Positions 15,318 to 25,700 of a DNA stretch of 29,784 nucleotides are shown in pieces (within the stretch, counting starts at the first letter, position 1; every line of letters begins with the position of its first letter). Below the pieces are notes generated by a model. It did not search any database and was not told the origin of the DNA. It worked only from the letters and a program-made list of their open reading frames with translations. The stretch is from the NCBI GenBank assembly GCA_001970955.1, contig MPUH01000910.1, positions 1 through 29,784 of the forward strand, read 5' to 3'. The position numbers and the translations under genes were made by a program. The stretch is from Stentor coeruleus (lineage: Eukaryota; Ciliophora; Heterotrichea; Heterotrichida; Stentoridae).

Positions 15318-17282
15318 TTAAGCTATAGACTTATTCACAGCTTTAGTCCTCAACGAAATCTTAGAATCCTGATTTTTTTTCATACTATTAACTCTAGGAC
15401 TAAAATACGAAATTCTCGAATTCCCTTCATTATACACTTTCCCTACCGTATGTCTCCCAGTAGTATACAATAACGACAAATTATGAAATTTTTCTTTAGA
15501 ATTGTTACCCTTTACCCCTTTATATTTAGATAAAACTGAATCATTCACATCTTTTTTATCACCTAATTTCGATATAAGTACCCTTCTATCAGTAAGCTGT
15601 AAATTAAAATCATTCATATATCCTTGTTGAGACATAAGTATATTCCTATCAGGAATTTGGATATTAAATTCATTTCTAGGTCCTTGTTGTGACATTAACA
15701 AATGTCTTTCAGTATTTTGTATATAAAAATCGCTTTTGGGTCCTTGTTGTGAAGTTAATGAGCTCCGGTCACAACTTTGCATATTAAAATCGCTTTTAGG
15801 TCCTTGTTGTGATGTTAATGAACTTCGATCATTTTGCATATAAAAATCATGTTTTGGTACTTGTTGTGACATCATCATAATTCGATCAGGATTTTGTGTA
15901 TGAAAATCATTTTTTGGTTCTTGTTGGGATATCATTCCTCGATCAGGGTTTTGTATATAAAAATCTCTTTTTGGTGCTTGTTGGGACATAAGAGCATTTC
16001 TCTCAGTATAATGTGTAGGAAAATCATTTCTTGGTCCTTGTTGAGATGTTAAGATATTTCGGTTATTAGCTTGTAAATGAAACTCATTTTTAGGTCCTTG
16101 TTGAGCCATGAACATATTCCTATCATTGAATTGTGGATTATCATTTTTATATGCCTTTTGAGTTTTTGGCATCCCTCTGTTAGCAAGTTGTAAATTTAAA
16201 TATTGAAGCAATTCATCTTCATCTTCAGTTTTTATATTTTGTTTTCTTCGACTATGTGAACTTACATCCAAAGACAGTTTTTTTCTAGGCTTTTTTACAT
16301 CAGTTTTCGTCCTACTAACTGAAAAATTAGGTTTTTTCGATGTTAAAAATCCTCTATCAGGCTCTTTAGTTATTAAGTCCTTTTGGTTTTTCCATGATGG
16401 TTCTGTAATAATCACAGGTGTCCCTGATTTAATCAAAGGTATAAAGCAGGTGACGTAAAAAATTGTTATAAAAGACTGGTTTACAAGCCAATCCTCAGAA
16501 CTTTTAGGTTTAAATTCAATATCTTTGTTAAGACCATGAATGTTTCTCCCATACCCATCTTTATATTCCTGGTTATCAATCCCAGCCCTAGATTCAAAAT
16601 AAAGCGCATTCATCACATCTTCAATCAAATTTCCACTTATTTCATCTTTTTCAACTTTTTTTAATGCTTCATTACATATCGTCACTGCAAGCATATAATT
16701 TTTATCTTTTTTAGCTACAACTCCTGCTTTACATACTGATACTAAACAGTATAAATTTCTTCCTCTTATAGTATTAATCTCAGAATCTATAACAGAGTTT
16801 ATATATTTTTCAGATTCAGCAATACGATTTAGTTTCCATAAAACTATGAAAGTTAGCATGTTCGTTATGTTTCTTAGATGAAGAGGTACAGGAAGTCCAG
16901 CATCTTTGATTTCTTCAATGAGAATATGCATACTATATAAGAATTTTAAAGAATCTGTATATTGTTGTTGTTTAAAATACATAAAAGCTAAAAGACTTGG
17001 CATTATCAACCTACCTTGCCAGTTTAAACCTAAACTTCCATATCTACCCAATTCAGAGTCTGCTTTATCAGCTATTTTCAATAAAGCTAAAGTGTCATTA
17101 AGATAATCTTGTTGTATTAAAGTGATACTAGCTGATGTACATAATAAAATCAGTTTTTTCAACAATTTAAGACCTGCAGGTGAGTAGTTATCAACAGATA
17201 AAATTGTTTTGATGTTAGATTCAATTGTATGGACTGATAAAAATAGTTCTTCAATTGAATTAAAAAATTTTAAGTCCTGCAT
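15318..17282 (-). CDS. Large protein with helical N-terminus and about ten 20-residue repeats
   Basis: The 654-aa ORF has two halves. Residues 1-250 are Leu/Ile/Lys-rich helices in TPR-like spacing (for example LLAFMYFKQQQYTDSLKFLY and NYMLAVTICNEALKKVEKDE), so an alpha-solenoid scaffold is likely. A hydrophobic stretch near 253-275 (FITIFYVTCFIPLI) could be a buried helix or a membrane segment. After a basic linker (about 285-360) comes an array, roughly 365-580, of nine clear and about two worn copies of a unit like DRNILMSQQGPKNDFYIQN, 19-20 residues long. The core SQQGPK and the following DF are best kept. The C-terminus is basic. I know no family with this repeat. Such arrays often mediate multivalent binding in cytoskeletal or membrane-associated proteins, but no function is proven. 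The start ATG at 17282 precedes a sensible helix and the stop is TAA. It is convergent with the cyclase gene, 132 bp away. Confidence 0.8.
   Translation of the reverse strand: MQDLKFFNSIEELFLSVHTIESNIKTILSVDNYSPAGLKLLKKLILLCTSASITLIQQDYLNDTLALLKIADKADSELGRYGSLGLNWQGRLIMPSLLAFMYFKQQQYTDSLKFLYSMHILIEEIKDAGLPVPLHLRNITNMLTFIVLWKLNRIAESEKYINSVIDSEINTIRGRNLYCLVSVCKAGVVAKKDKNYMLAVTICNEALKKVEKDEISGNLIEDVMNALYFESRAGIDNQEYKDGYGRNIHGLNKDIEFKPKSSEDWLVNQSFITIFYVTCFIPLIKSGTPVIITEPSWKNQKDLITKEPDRGFLTSKKPNFSVSRTKTDVKKPRKKLSLDVSSHSRRKQNIKTEDEDELLQYLNLQLANRGMPKTQKAYKNDNPQFNDRNMFMAQQGPKNEFHLQANNRNILTSQQGPRNDFPTHYTERNALMSQQAPKRDFYIQNPDRGMISQQEPKNDFHTQNPDRIMMMSQQVPKHDFYMQNDRSSLTSQQGPKSDFNMQSCDRSSLTSQQGPKSDFYIQNTERHLLMSQQGPRNEFNIQIPDRNILMSQQGYMNDFNLQLTDRRVLISKLGDKKDVNDSVLSKYKGVKGNNSKEKFHNLSLLYTTGRHTVGKVYNEGNSRISYFSPRVNSMKKNQDSKISLRTKAVNKSIA
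15545..16190 (-). repeat. Coding tandem array of about 57-60-bp units
   Basis: On the plus strand the motif ggtccttgttg (or close variants) recurs roughly every 57-60 bp, each followed by a variable segment containing cg and atc. These encode the SQQGPK repeats of the 654-aa protein. Copies differ mainly at synonymous and spacer positions, so the array is old enough to have diverged but has kept its period. Confidence 0.85.
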
Positions 17283-17435
17283 ATTTTATTTCCTTTTGTA
17301 AAAATCCCAGCTTCAAGATTTTCTGATTTTGTGTTAGTTTTATTGGTAGAATACAATTTGTAAAGATAATGAAGGAAGTAATAAAGGAGGTTATTTAGAG
17401 TAATAGGATATGGATATTTAGTGATAGGTTTATAA

Positions 17436-17819
17436 ATGGAGACACTCAGAAAGCTTGGGCTCTTTTTGATCCTAGCGTACTTTTTGATAGTTTCTACACT
17501 GATGCTTAGTGATTATAAGGCTTGGGAATCTCAGCTTTTTTCAATAGCCAAACCTGCAGAGTGTTTAGTTTGTAAAAAATACCTTACAGAACACTCTAGA
17601 TGCATTATACAGACTTTAGGTACAATTGGGATTATCTTATCGTTCTTCGGTTTTTATGGTTGCAAGTACTCAATCAAAACTCTTGCATTAACAACTCTTA
17701 TTTGGATAATGCTCTCAACTCTTAACCTCAACAACTTAGAGCAAAAGAATATTTATGTCGAAATTATCAACATTTTCAAGATGCTTGGTATTGCAGGAGG
17801 ATTACTTGAAGCATATTAG
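17436..17819 (+). CDS. Small multi-pass membrane protein, possibly DoxX-like
   Basis: The ORF encodes 127 aa with three or four hydrophobic segments: about 8-25 (GLFLILAYFLIVSTLML), 60-76 (LGTIGIILSFFGFYG), 80-97 (IKTLALTTLIWIMLST) and a short C-terminal one (FKMLGIAGGLLEAY). A CxxC pair (AECLVCKK, about 43-46) lies in the loop after the first segment. The length, the four-helix layout and the Gly-rich last helix recall DoxX/SURF4-like small membrane proteins, but similarity cannot be shown from sequence alone. Membrane location is well supported; function is not. The gene diverges from the repeat-protein gene upstream (153 bp spacer) and converges on the CaaX-ending gene downstream. Stop TAG. 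Confidence 0.7.
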   Translation: METLRKLGLFLILAYFLIVSTLMLSDYKAWESQLFSIAKPAECLVCKKYLTEHSRCIIQTLGTIGIILSFFGFYGCKYSIKTLALTTLIWIMLSTLNLNNLEQKNIYVEIINIFKMLGIAGGLLEAY

Positions 17820-17911
17820 AAATTACTCTAAGTAAATAGTAGTTAATCTTCTTTATATAACTTTTATTTATGTAATATTTTATATATAAGAAAGGGAAAT
17901 ATTTATTAGTA

Positions 17912-18652
17912 TTAGAATATAAAACAACATCCTCCTCTTGACATATTCTCCCATTTATCTGAAACAAGTGAATACCTTATAAGTTGTTTAACAGGGTTAA
18001 TACTATACACATAATCTCCTCTCATAATAGGGATAATATTTATATCAACAGAATAATTCGCAGTACCAAAACAAGCACCAGTTTCAACATTAACCCTATA
18101 AGTTCTCTTTTTATTAATACACAAAATTTCTTCATCACCAATTTGTACACAAGAAATTTCAAAAAGACTTGTAGGCAACGTACTGATTTTAATCCAATAA
18201 TTTTCCATACAAAGCATTTCAATTTCTGGACAGTTTATACCAGATACAACAAGCACTGTGTTATTATATCGACAACTACCACCTTTTATATGAGTAAAAT
18301 TCAGGTTTTCTAGACGTATAAGGTCGTTTGTTATCAAGCAAAATTTTTCACAACGATTGCCACTTATGTAAAAAACATTTGTGGCTATGTTTACCATTTG
18401 GAGCCCGGACATACCTAGATTTGGATCTTTTTTTACTATCATTTTACCTCCTGATGAAAACAGGCATATGAATTGGTTTTTTGTCCCAGGCTTGAACTCT
18501 AAAGTACCGTGAACCAGTACTTTTCCATCTTCTAATGGGAGACATGAACTCATAATGACACAATTATCTTCTTTGTGTTCTTCTATTTCTAAGGTTTTTA
18601 AGCAGTACCACTTTAATGTTGATAGACAGGTGAAGTATATTCTTTCAGTCAT
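17912..18652 (-). CDS. Beta-propeller-like protein with C-terminal CaaX motif
   Basis: The ORF encodes 246 aa built from short beta-strand blocks of 40-50 residues, each with a hydrophobic strand such as VFYISGN, TVLVVSG, EILCINK or DYVYSINP and often an aromatic residue (YWIKIS, KWENMS). This recalls degenerate kelch repeats, and five or so blades fit in the length. It is Cys-rich. The last four residues are CFIF, preceded by GGC, which fits a CaaX box (Cys-aliphatic-aliphatic-X); X=Phe favours geranylgeranylation. If so, the protein is tethered to a membrane. No catalytic motif is visible. The kelch assignment is moderate because the blade motif is worn. The start is preceded by taattaATG. 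Stop TAA. Confidence 0.7.
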   Translation of the reverse strand: MTERIYFTCLSTLKWYCLKTLEIEEHKEDNCVIMSSCLPLEDGKVLVHGTLEFKPGTKNQFICLFSSGGKMIVKKDPNLGMSGLQMVNIATNVFYISGNRCEKFCLITNDLIRLENLNFTHIKGGSCRYNNTVLVVSGINCPEIEMLCMENYWIKISTLPTSLFEISCVQIGDEEILCINKKRTYRVNVETGACFGTANYSVDINIIPIMRGDYVYSINPVKQLIRYSLVSDKWENMSRGGCCFIF

Positions 18653-19094
18653 TAATTAAGTCACTTTTATATAAATGTATAATTATATTGAAAAAGTTGG
18701 GAAATTTTTAGTTTGGATTTTGGTGGAAATTAGGTTTTATTGAGAGATTTAGTGGCTTTTGAATGAAATTGATTGCTTTTATTTTTTTTTAGAGAAGTGG
18801 CTTGGGATATTATGGGTTTTTTATAATGGTATAGATAAAGATAAAGAGGATTTTATGGTTTTGGGTTAGGAATTTTTTATACTCATTTTTTTTAGCATTA
18901 AATGCAAAGTATCTTATTTTAAAGATTATATGATTAGTAGTGGATATTAACTATTATGATCAAGTTTTTATATATAGCATATCATGCATTTTACTGCTAA
19001 ATTTGATATAAGTCAACTGATTTCTCATATAAAATAAATCCTTCATATCCTCATAAAAATTAATTCTATTATTCACGATTCATATTAATATAAT
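18653..19094. other. Divergent intergenic region
   Basis: About 440 bp between two divergent genes. The left part (18680-18880) is G/T-rich on the plus strand, that is A/C-rich on the coding strand of the minus gene, as at other promoters here. Near 18960 it turns A/T-rich with C before the jumonji gene. A T10 run occurs near 18782-18791. No ORF or RNA gene is seen. Confidence 0.5.
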
Positions 19095-20108
19095 ATGAAC
19101 AATATCGAATGCCCTGTTTTTTATCCAACCACTGCAGAATTTCAAAACTTCGAAGCGTACATGGTAAAAATCGAGTCCCAGTCTAAAGGGTACGGTATGG
19201 CCAAAGTCATCCCTCCAGCAGAGTGGAAAGCTCGAAGAAAAGGCTATAAAGACATAAATCCCAAAATAACCCATCCTGTCCGTCAAGTTGTATCAGGTCT
19301 CGCAGGAATCTATCAAGTAGTCCTAATCTCTGAGCGTCAAATGGAGTACACCGCATATAAAAAATACGCAAAAAAACGAGAACTAAACTCTGAACTATCA
19401 GTAGAAGAAATTGAAAGAAAGGTAAAAAATACCTAGTTCTGGAAAAACATACGTTATGACTCTGCAGTCTATGGTGCTGATAGTGACACAATAAGTCTTT
19501 TTGACAGAAACACTGAATGGAATTTATCAGAGCTTTCGAATTTGTTAGAGTAATCTCTATATAGAGATGGTCTCAAACCGTTAAAACTAAATGGAATCAA
19601 TACCCCATTCTTATATCTAGGTTCTTGGAAAAGCATGTTTTGTTGGCATAAAGAAGATCTTGACCTTTATTCAATAAACTTTCTTCATTTTGGTAAGCCT
19701 AAAATTTGGTATTGCATACCTGATAGTGAAAATGAAAAATTTGAAAGATTATGCCAGTTCCATTTTAGAGAAGAATATGCACAATGCAAAGAGTTTTTAA
19801 GGCATAAAATGACACAGATTTCTCCTAGTGTACTTAAGGGAGCAGGAATTAAATACCATAGGGCTGTACATAACCCTGGAGAATTTATGGTGATTTTCTC
19901 GAAATGCTATCATATGGGGTTTAATGCAGGATTTAATTGCGCTGAAGCTGTAAATTTTGCTACGGAAAACTGGATTGAAACTGGGGAAAGGGTTAGGAGG
20001 TGCCTTTGCGACCCGGATTGTGTTAGGATTGATATGGAGGAATTTAAACAAAGATTAAAAGATAACAGAAATGAAGGGAATCCTCATAAAAGAGCCAAAC
20101 ATGCTTAG
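19095..20108 (+). CDS. KDM4: KDM4-type JmjN/JmjC histone demethylase (three exons)
   Basis: Exons 19095-19421, 19437-19549 and 19565-20108 join across two 15-nt introns to give 327 aa. Residues 6-45 are a JmjN domain (CPVFYPTTAEFQNFEAYM, then IPPAEW). The JmjC domain covers about 110-290. Fe(II) ligands are His175, Glu177 and His263; Lys193 should bind 2-oxoglutarate. KDM4-specific features are present: YGAD and the LYLGSWKS stretch, SINFLHFGKPK, the GFNAGFNCAEAVNFAT run, and a zinc site formed by Cys221, His227, Cys293 and Cys295. KDM4 enzymes remove methyl groups from H3K9 and H3K36 in the nucleus. There are no PHD or Tudor domains after the catalytic core. The protein ends with a short basic tail (NPHKRAKHA), so it corresponds to the catalytic part only, like fungal and KDM4D-type short forms. 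Frame and conserved sequence are continuous only if both introns are removed. Stop TAG. Confidence 0.95.
19422..19436 (+). other. 15-nt intron 1 of the jumonji gene
   Basis: Sequence gtaaaaaatacctag. It lies between codons (phase 0), joining ...GAA AGA AAG to TTC TGG AAA AAC, giving ERK-FWKNIRYD in line with the KDM4 family. If retained, the frame stops at the TAG of the intron itself. Confidence 0.93.
19550..19564 (+). other. 15-nt intron 2 of the jumonji gene
   Basis: Sequence gtaatctctatatag. It interrupts a codon after its second base (GA|A, Glu147), joining NLLE to DGLKPLKLNGINTP, the expected run before the JmjC core. Without removal the first base triplets run into TAA at once. Confidence 0.93.
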
Positions 20109-20638
20109 TGTATTTTGCTTAGAAAATAATATCTGTAGTTAGTTTTGCTTGGATTTATTATGTAATTTTTAGCATATAATAAATTTGAAGATTTTTGATT
20201 TGTTAGATGTAATAGTTTGCTGGGTAATTTTATGATTCTTTGCAAATCAAAACTTTTCTTAAAGTTAGCTAGCTTTTTGTTGTTATGGTTTTCTGGTATA
20301 TTTTGGAATATATAGTTGCAAATAATCCAAACAAAAACTTAATCATTTATACACAACATAAAATACACAAAAATTCCATAAAAACAAATAACCTTTAAAT
20401 CTAAAACTAAACTTTATATCAAGTTTCTTTACCAATAAAAAATATAAAAAATCACTTCAATTTAAAACATTCATATCACAATATAAAAAAAAATAGTATG
20501 TATTTAACCTTAAAACAATCTTACCAAAAAATATGTATTAAAAATAATCTTGAAGTATCCCTACCCATCTATTTATTATAAAAAAATACCTAAAATAACA
20601 ATTTATCTCATAAGATCAATTCAAACTTTCTAATAATA
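20109..20638. other. Intergenic stretch between jumonji and SHIPPO genes
   Basis: About 530 bp with no ORF. Composition switches near 20320: before it the plus strand is G/T-rich and C-poor (downstream of the jumonji stop), after it A/C-rich and G-poor (upstream of the next start). The second part ends in ctaataataATG. Confidence 0.55.
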
Positions 20639-21937
20639 ATGAAATTCTTTTCAACCCCAGCATGGAGTTTAGGAACAAAGACAAACTGTGAGCCTCAGAC
20701 AACTAATAAATTCACTCCAGGCCCTGGAACCTATGAACTCAGAGATGATAATATAGAAGTCCCCGCACCAAAATTTGGAAAAGATGGTCGAAGCGAGCTT
20801 TTCACATCAAACGACTACCCAGCTCCAAATTGTTACTTTGAAGACATCCTTTTCACAAAATCTAAATCCCACAAGCAAATAAAACCTACTCACCCTAAAG
20901 AAAAAACAGATAAAAATAAAATCGTCCCACCTGGACCTGGATCATACAATCCACAGAAAACAAAAAACGATTTGGCTTATAGCATGGGGAATAAAGTTTA
21001 CGCAATACCTGAATTTAAAGAAAAAGCACTTGGTCCAGGGCAGTATGACCCAAATTTCAAAGCTGTGTTTACTGAAAGAAGTACTCAATTCGCTAAAACC
21101 GCACGAAATTTTAACTATGATACTGGAGTTCCTGGTCCTGGAGCTTATGAAACTGCAGGCGATAAAGGTGTCTCAACGAAATTTGGTGTTAGCGAACGTG
21201 ATAAATTAGTTGATAATCATGTGCCAGGACCTGGAGCTTATCCATTAAATAGAGATATGCAAAAAAATGGGAAATCCTTAACATCTCGTCGTCCAATTCC
21301 AGGCAACAAAGATAATGTACCAGGTCCAGGGGCTTATGACATGAAACCATCACGTTCATCTCCTGCATTTGCTGTTGGTAGTGGTCTAAGAAGTAATTTC
21401 ATCAAACCAGGTGATAATCCTGCACCAGGTCGCTATGACCCTATAGATAACACTAAGCCAAAATCCTTTCTTTTAAAAGAAGTCAGTACTATGGGTAAAG
21501 GACAAAGACCACCTCTTTCAGTAGCAAAAAAATCTCCAGGCCCTGGTGCTTATATGGTATTATCTTATAATATAGGTTCAGGACTTAAAACTTCATTTAG
21601 TGGTAGAAGACCTGAACCTAAAATCAATGAAAATCCAGGTCCAGGACAATATGATCCATTAGGTAGAGGTTTAAATACTCAAGGAACAGGATTTGGTAAA
21701 GGTCTTAGATCTGGAGAAATCAGAGCACTTAGGAATAGAAATCCTGGCCCTGGAGAATATATGCAGATGTATATTCCAAGATGCTGTAGTGGAGGATGGA
21801 CTTTTGGTAAAGATCCAAGATCAAAAGCTGTTGATGATGATGAACCTGGTCCTGGACATTATGATATTCCTCCTGCTATTCCAGATGTTCCTAAGTATCT
21901 TATTCTGCAAAATAACCTTAACCAAAACGAGCAATAG
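20639..21937 (+). CDS. SHIPPO/ODF3-type repeat protein, likely axonemal
   Basis: The 432-aa protein is built from about 11 Pro-Gly-Pro-Gly units of the form PGPGxY (for example TPGPGTYEL, VPGPGAYET, NPGPGQYDP, EPGPGHYDI) plus a worn YPAPNCY copy. Between them lie segments such as KFGKDGRSELF and FGKGLRSG. This is the SHIPPO (STPG) repeat of ODF3 and related proteins, many of which bind microtubules and line the inside of ciliary doublets. A ciliary or cortical microtubule role is therefore likely in this organism. The repeats are 25-50 residues apart and cover nearly the whole length; there are no other domains, no Cys cluster and no membrane segment. The start ATG follows an aataata leader; the stop is TAG. 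Confidence 0.92.
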   Translation: MKFFSTPAWSLGTKTNCEPQTTNKFTPGPGTYELRDDNIEVPAPKFGKDGRSELFTSNDYPAPNCYFEDILFTKSKSHKQIKPTHPKEKTDKNKIVPPGPGSYNPQKTKNDLAYSMGNKVYAIPEFKEKALGPGQYDPNFKAVFTERSTQFAKTARNFNYDTGVPGPGAYETAGDKGVSTKFGVSERDKLVDNHVPGPGAYPLNRDMQKNGKSLTSRRPIPGNKDNVPGPGAYDMKPSRSSPAFAVGSGLRSNFIKPGDNPAPGRYDPIDNTKPKSFLLKEVSTMGKGQRPPLSVAKKSPGPGAYMVLSYNIGSGLKTSFSGRRPEPKINENPGPGQYDPLGRGLNTQGTGFGKGLRSGEIRALRNRNPGPGEYMQMYIPRCCSGGWTFGKDPRSKAVDDDEPGPGHYDIPPAIPDVPKYLILQNNLNQNEQ

Positions 21938-22735
21938 TTATAAAGTTATATGTTAGGTTTGAATATTATGATTGTAGTAGCTTTAGAGTTGATAAAAAAT
22001 TTATATGATTAAATTTTCAGTAAAAATGGTTTTAGAGTATGGCTGAAGGAGGGTAAGATTGGCTTAAAGGGTTTTTGGAAGGGTTTGGGGGGGTTTTTTA
22101 GATGATTTTAGTATTTTATTTTGGTTTAGGGTTTTTAAGATTAGAAATCGGATAATGGTTGCGTAATTATGACTAAAATTTTCATGGACTAATAAATTAT
22201 AAAAAAGTTTTAAAATTGAGGATTACATAAATTCTTAGAAATATGTATAGCCTACTTGAAAATTTTTGAAAAAAATTTTAATATCAGTGTAATTATAACA
22301 TTTTTATTGGTCTCCAAAAAAAAGTAGCAAATTTTACAGCAATACCATATAAATCTGTAATAACCTTTAATTTTAAAGAAGAGTCTAACGTAAAAATTCC
22401 TATCCAAATTCTATCAATCCAAAAAAATCAGTAAAAAATCCAGTGCATAATTCATACAAAAATATCTTTTTTTATGTACTTTTCCAGCACCTTATGTATT
22501 ATTACAATATTATATTTACTATCTAATTTGTACATTAAAATTTCCATACCTCATCTTCCTAAGCCATAATCCTAGGTATAAATTTTTCATATTGACTAAT
22601 AATTCCTTATCACAAACACTTAAAACCCTTCATCTTAAAAGTCTTATAATTAAAAAACAAATTTCTAATATTTTAAACTTTATTTAATCATAATTCATCA
22701 TATGCACTAATTCTAAACATAATTTTATAATATAA
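21938..22735. other. 800-bp intergenic stretch with a G-run
   Basis: No ORF or RNA gene is seen. The left part (to about 22190) is G/T-rich on the plus strand and includes four GGG tracts at 22051, 22069, 22081 and 22087-22093 (the last is G7). The right part, particularly 22300-22735, is A/C/T-rich and G-poor, fitting the upstream flank of the following plus-strand gene. A single tttagggttttt near 22125 is not repeated. Confidence 0.55.
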
Positions 22736-25700
22736 ATGCTTCCTCAAAAAAGGATTCGAAGCCAGAACAACTCTATTTCAACAACTTCGTATAAAGTCCT
22801 AAAGTATTCAGAAACTCAAAGCAAGTCAACATTAATAACCAAGCTTCCATCTCATATATTGATGCAAATATTCAATTTTCTAAATCAAACAATACTAACA
22901 ACAGTAATTTCTAGAGCCTGTAAAACTTTCAATTATATTCTTAAAAACTACCCAGGTTTAATAACCCATTACGAGCTAGACGTATGGGAAAGTAACAATC
23001 CAAGGTGTATAAAAATCAAACCTGCATCTATAAAAAAGCTTAGTTCATACAATAATATAGATAAAATATCATTCCAATATCAAATTGTGACTGAAAAAAA
23101 TATTGGGCTTAAAGAAATAAATATACCTAAGCTTCTGGAAAATGTTTGGAATTGTAGCAACATTATGGTTTTTTACTCAAAAATACCTGCGAACTCTGAA
23201 GATTTTATAATGGAATTACTTGATAATTTGACATCTTTGAAAGTATTAAAACTAGGTCTGATAGATAGTTCTGCAATATTTATAAGTTTTATTATAGGGA
23301 ATATATTGTTATCACGTAGAATCCTTGAGGTTTTTAATATAGCTTATTTGAAAAAGCCTATTATCCATTTTGGGGTGGATGAGGAGTTGGATTTTTGCGA
23401 CCTTAATACTAGAAAAATTCCTACTTACGACTTGTTTAGGAATAATAGGAATTTGCATAATAGGATTACCATAAATACAGATTTTTCTAGACTCAGAACT
23501 TTAAAATTCCCTCACTTTTTAGCTTTTTCTAAGGAAGACGCGCTATTATTTTGCAATATTTTGATTAAAATTGAAAGTACTTTGGAAAATTTACAAATAA
23601 ATTCTTCAATACTTTATGCCTTAGAATTTTTTTTAATGTTTATCGAAAGGAATCAAAAGTTAAGAGTGTTGATATTAGATATAAGCCACGGGAGAGTAGA
23701 AAAGTTTATGACAATCGATACAATTTTAGAGTTAAACAATGCTGTTTCTACAACTAATATCAGAAAATATAAAATACCTTCAAGAGAAAAAATATTCCAC
23801 ACAGGAAGCGATGATATGGAAGATGATTTTTTTTTCAAAACCGAAAGCAGTGGGACTAAATTTATTACATCTATAAACGACCTCCTACAACACTCTTGCG
23901 TCGAAAGTCTCATCTTAGAAATGCCAGAACTTTCTGAAAGCGTAAAAGCCCATCTAACTGACACTATCATTTACTATATAAAAAAAGGTAAACTTATCAA
24001 CTTCAATGGCTACAGAATTAAAAATATACATGACGATATCAAAAAATCTATCTTACTCCAATTAAAAAAAAAACAGTACTATGAAAGCGCTTTATTCTAT
24101 CAAGTTTTTATGCATATAATCTCTGAACAAATTCCTGAAATTTTATCAAGCTACAACAAAAACATTGTGTTATCAGAATTATGTTTCAGTTTCATCCGTG
24201 AATTTGAAAACTCTTATACTATATCTTTTACAGAATCCCAAGATATAAATATAAAAGTTTTGTATTTAGCCCTAGTTTTATTCAAACCGAATTTATTAAA
24301 TTGTGAATTCCAGTCAGAAACACCTAAAACCTTTATAGAAACTTCTGGTGTTAATGTAAAGAAATCTTTAAACCCTATTGATTATAATAAAACATATTCC
24401 TCAGTAAACATAAACACTCTGAGCATAGATATAAATTTCTCAACTTTCTTTCTTTTTATTATCCCAAGCACTTTACCTTTTTATAAAAACCTTAAAAGTT
24501 TTATCATAACCCTACCAGAACTAAAAGAAAGACAAGCTATATTTACAAATAATCTTTTATCAACTTGCCTACTACAAATGCATAGTTTATCAAATTTAAC
24601 TATAATATCAGGATATACTATAAAAGGAATTGAATCTACTATAAACATATTAATGACTTTTAAATCTTTAAAAACTTTAACTTTAAACAATATATCATTT
24701 ACTGATAATATTATTATTGGAGAAAATTTGAAGAAGTTAGATTTTTCATATTGTTCATTTACTGATGAGAAATTTATAAATTTAGCAGAAAGTATTAAAT
24801 TAAATAAAGAAATTGTGTCTTTGAAAATGATGGATATTGTGATTATTTATGAAAAAGATGTTTTTGAAAATCTGATTTGTTTTATACTGTTTTTGAATCA
24901 ACTGAAAGGGAAGGAGGGTTTGGAGGAGATTTCGTTGAGGATTGTGGATTCGGATAAGAGACCTTTTAGAGTTCCTAATGTGTTTTTTAAAAAAATTATG
25001 GTGTCAATTAAAGCTTTACTTAATAATAACCCCAAACTCAGGGTTTTAAATCTTATATTTCCTATAAGTCAGAATTATTTGATGAATTATTTTGAACTGA
25101 TTTTGGGTTATTTGATGAATAATTCTGCACTTGAAGTATTTAATTATATAAACCTTAAGGAGAACTATCTTAAGGTGTTATATGAACAATTCACGAACTT
25201 ATATAATAATGAACAAATATTGGATATATCAAGCTATACAAGGTTAAAAAACTCTAAATTAAAATACGCTTTTTATGGGACTATATCAATTATAAGCTTT
25301 TTAGTTATATTTTCTTTAATAAGAGCCCAAGGTCTTGATAATGAAATTAGAAAAATTGCATTGGATAAAGGTATCATAACAGAAAAATCCTCAAAATACA
25401 AAAAACTTCAAATAAAAAACTTAAACCACTGCAAAAAATTGACTTTTCACTACATCTGCCTTCAATTATTCCAAAACATAGAAAAACTCGTCCTATACCA
25501 AACAAACTTTTTGCACATAGACAATGAAATCCTCAAATCATGTTTTTCTCAAATGTTACACCTCACAACCTTAAAACTCAATAAAATCATAACAAAAAAC
25601 CTTGACTTCTCAATCCTCCTCATTCCCCCAAGTCTTAATCATTTAATATTCAAAAACATGATAATCGAAAAAATCAAACTTTCAGCTTTTAGCCAATACC

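Noticed and set aside
15545..16190. Regularly spaced repeats that might suggest a CRISPR array
   Set aside because: The units are imperfect, in frame and translated, and the genome is eukaryotic.
17984..18313. Plus-strand ORF opposite the CaaX-ending gene
   Set aside because: The product is Asn/Thr/Ile-rich without structure, while the minus-strand reading has a propeller pattern and a CaaX end.
19207..19491. Minus-strand ORF over exon 1 of the jumonji gene
   Set aside because: It covers the JmjN domain and the first intron on the opposite strand; the plus-strand protein is conserved.
22125..22136. Telomere-like tttagggttttt
   Set aside because: Only one copy occurs, with no tandem array or chromosome end nearby.
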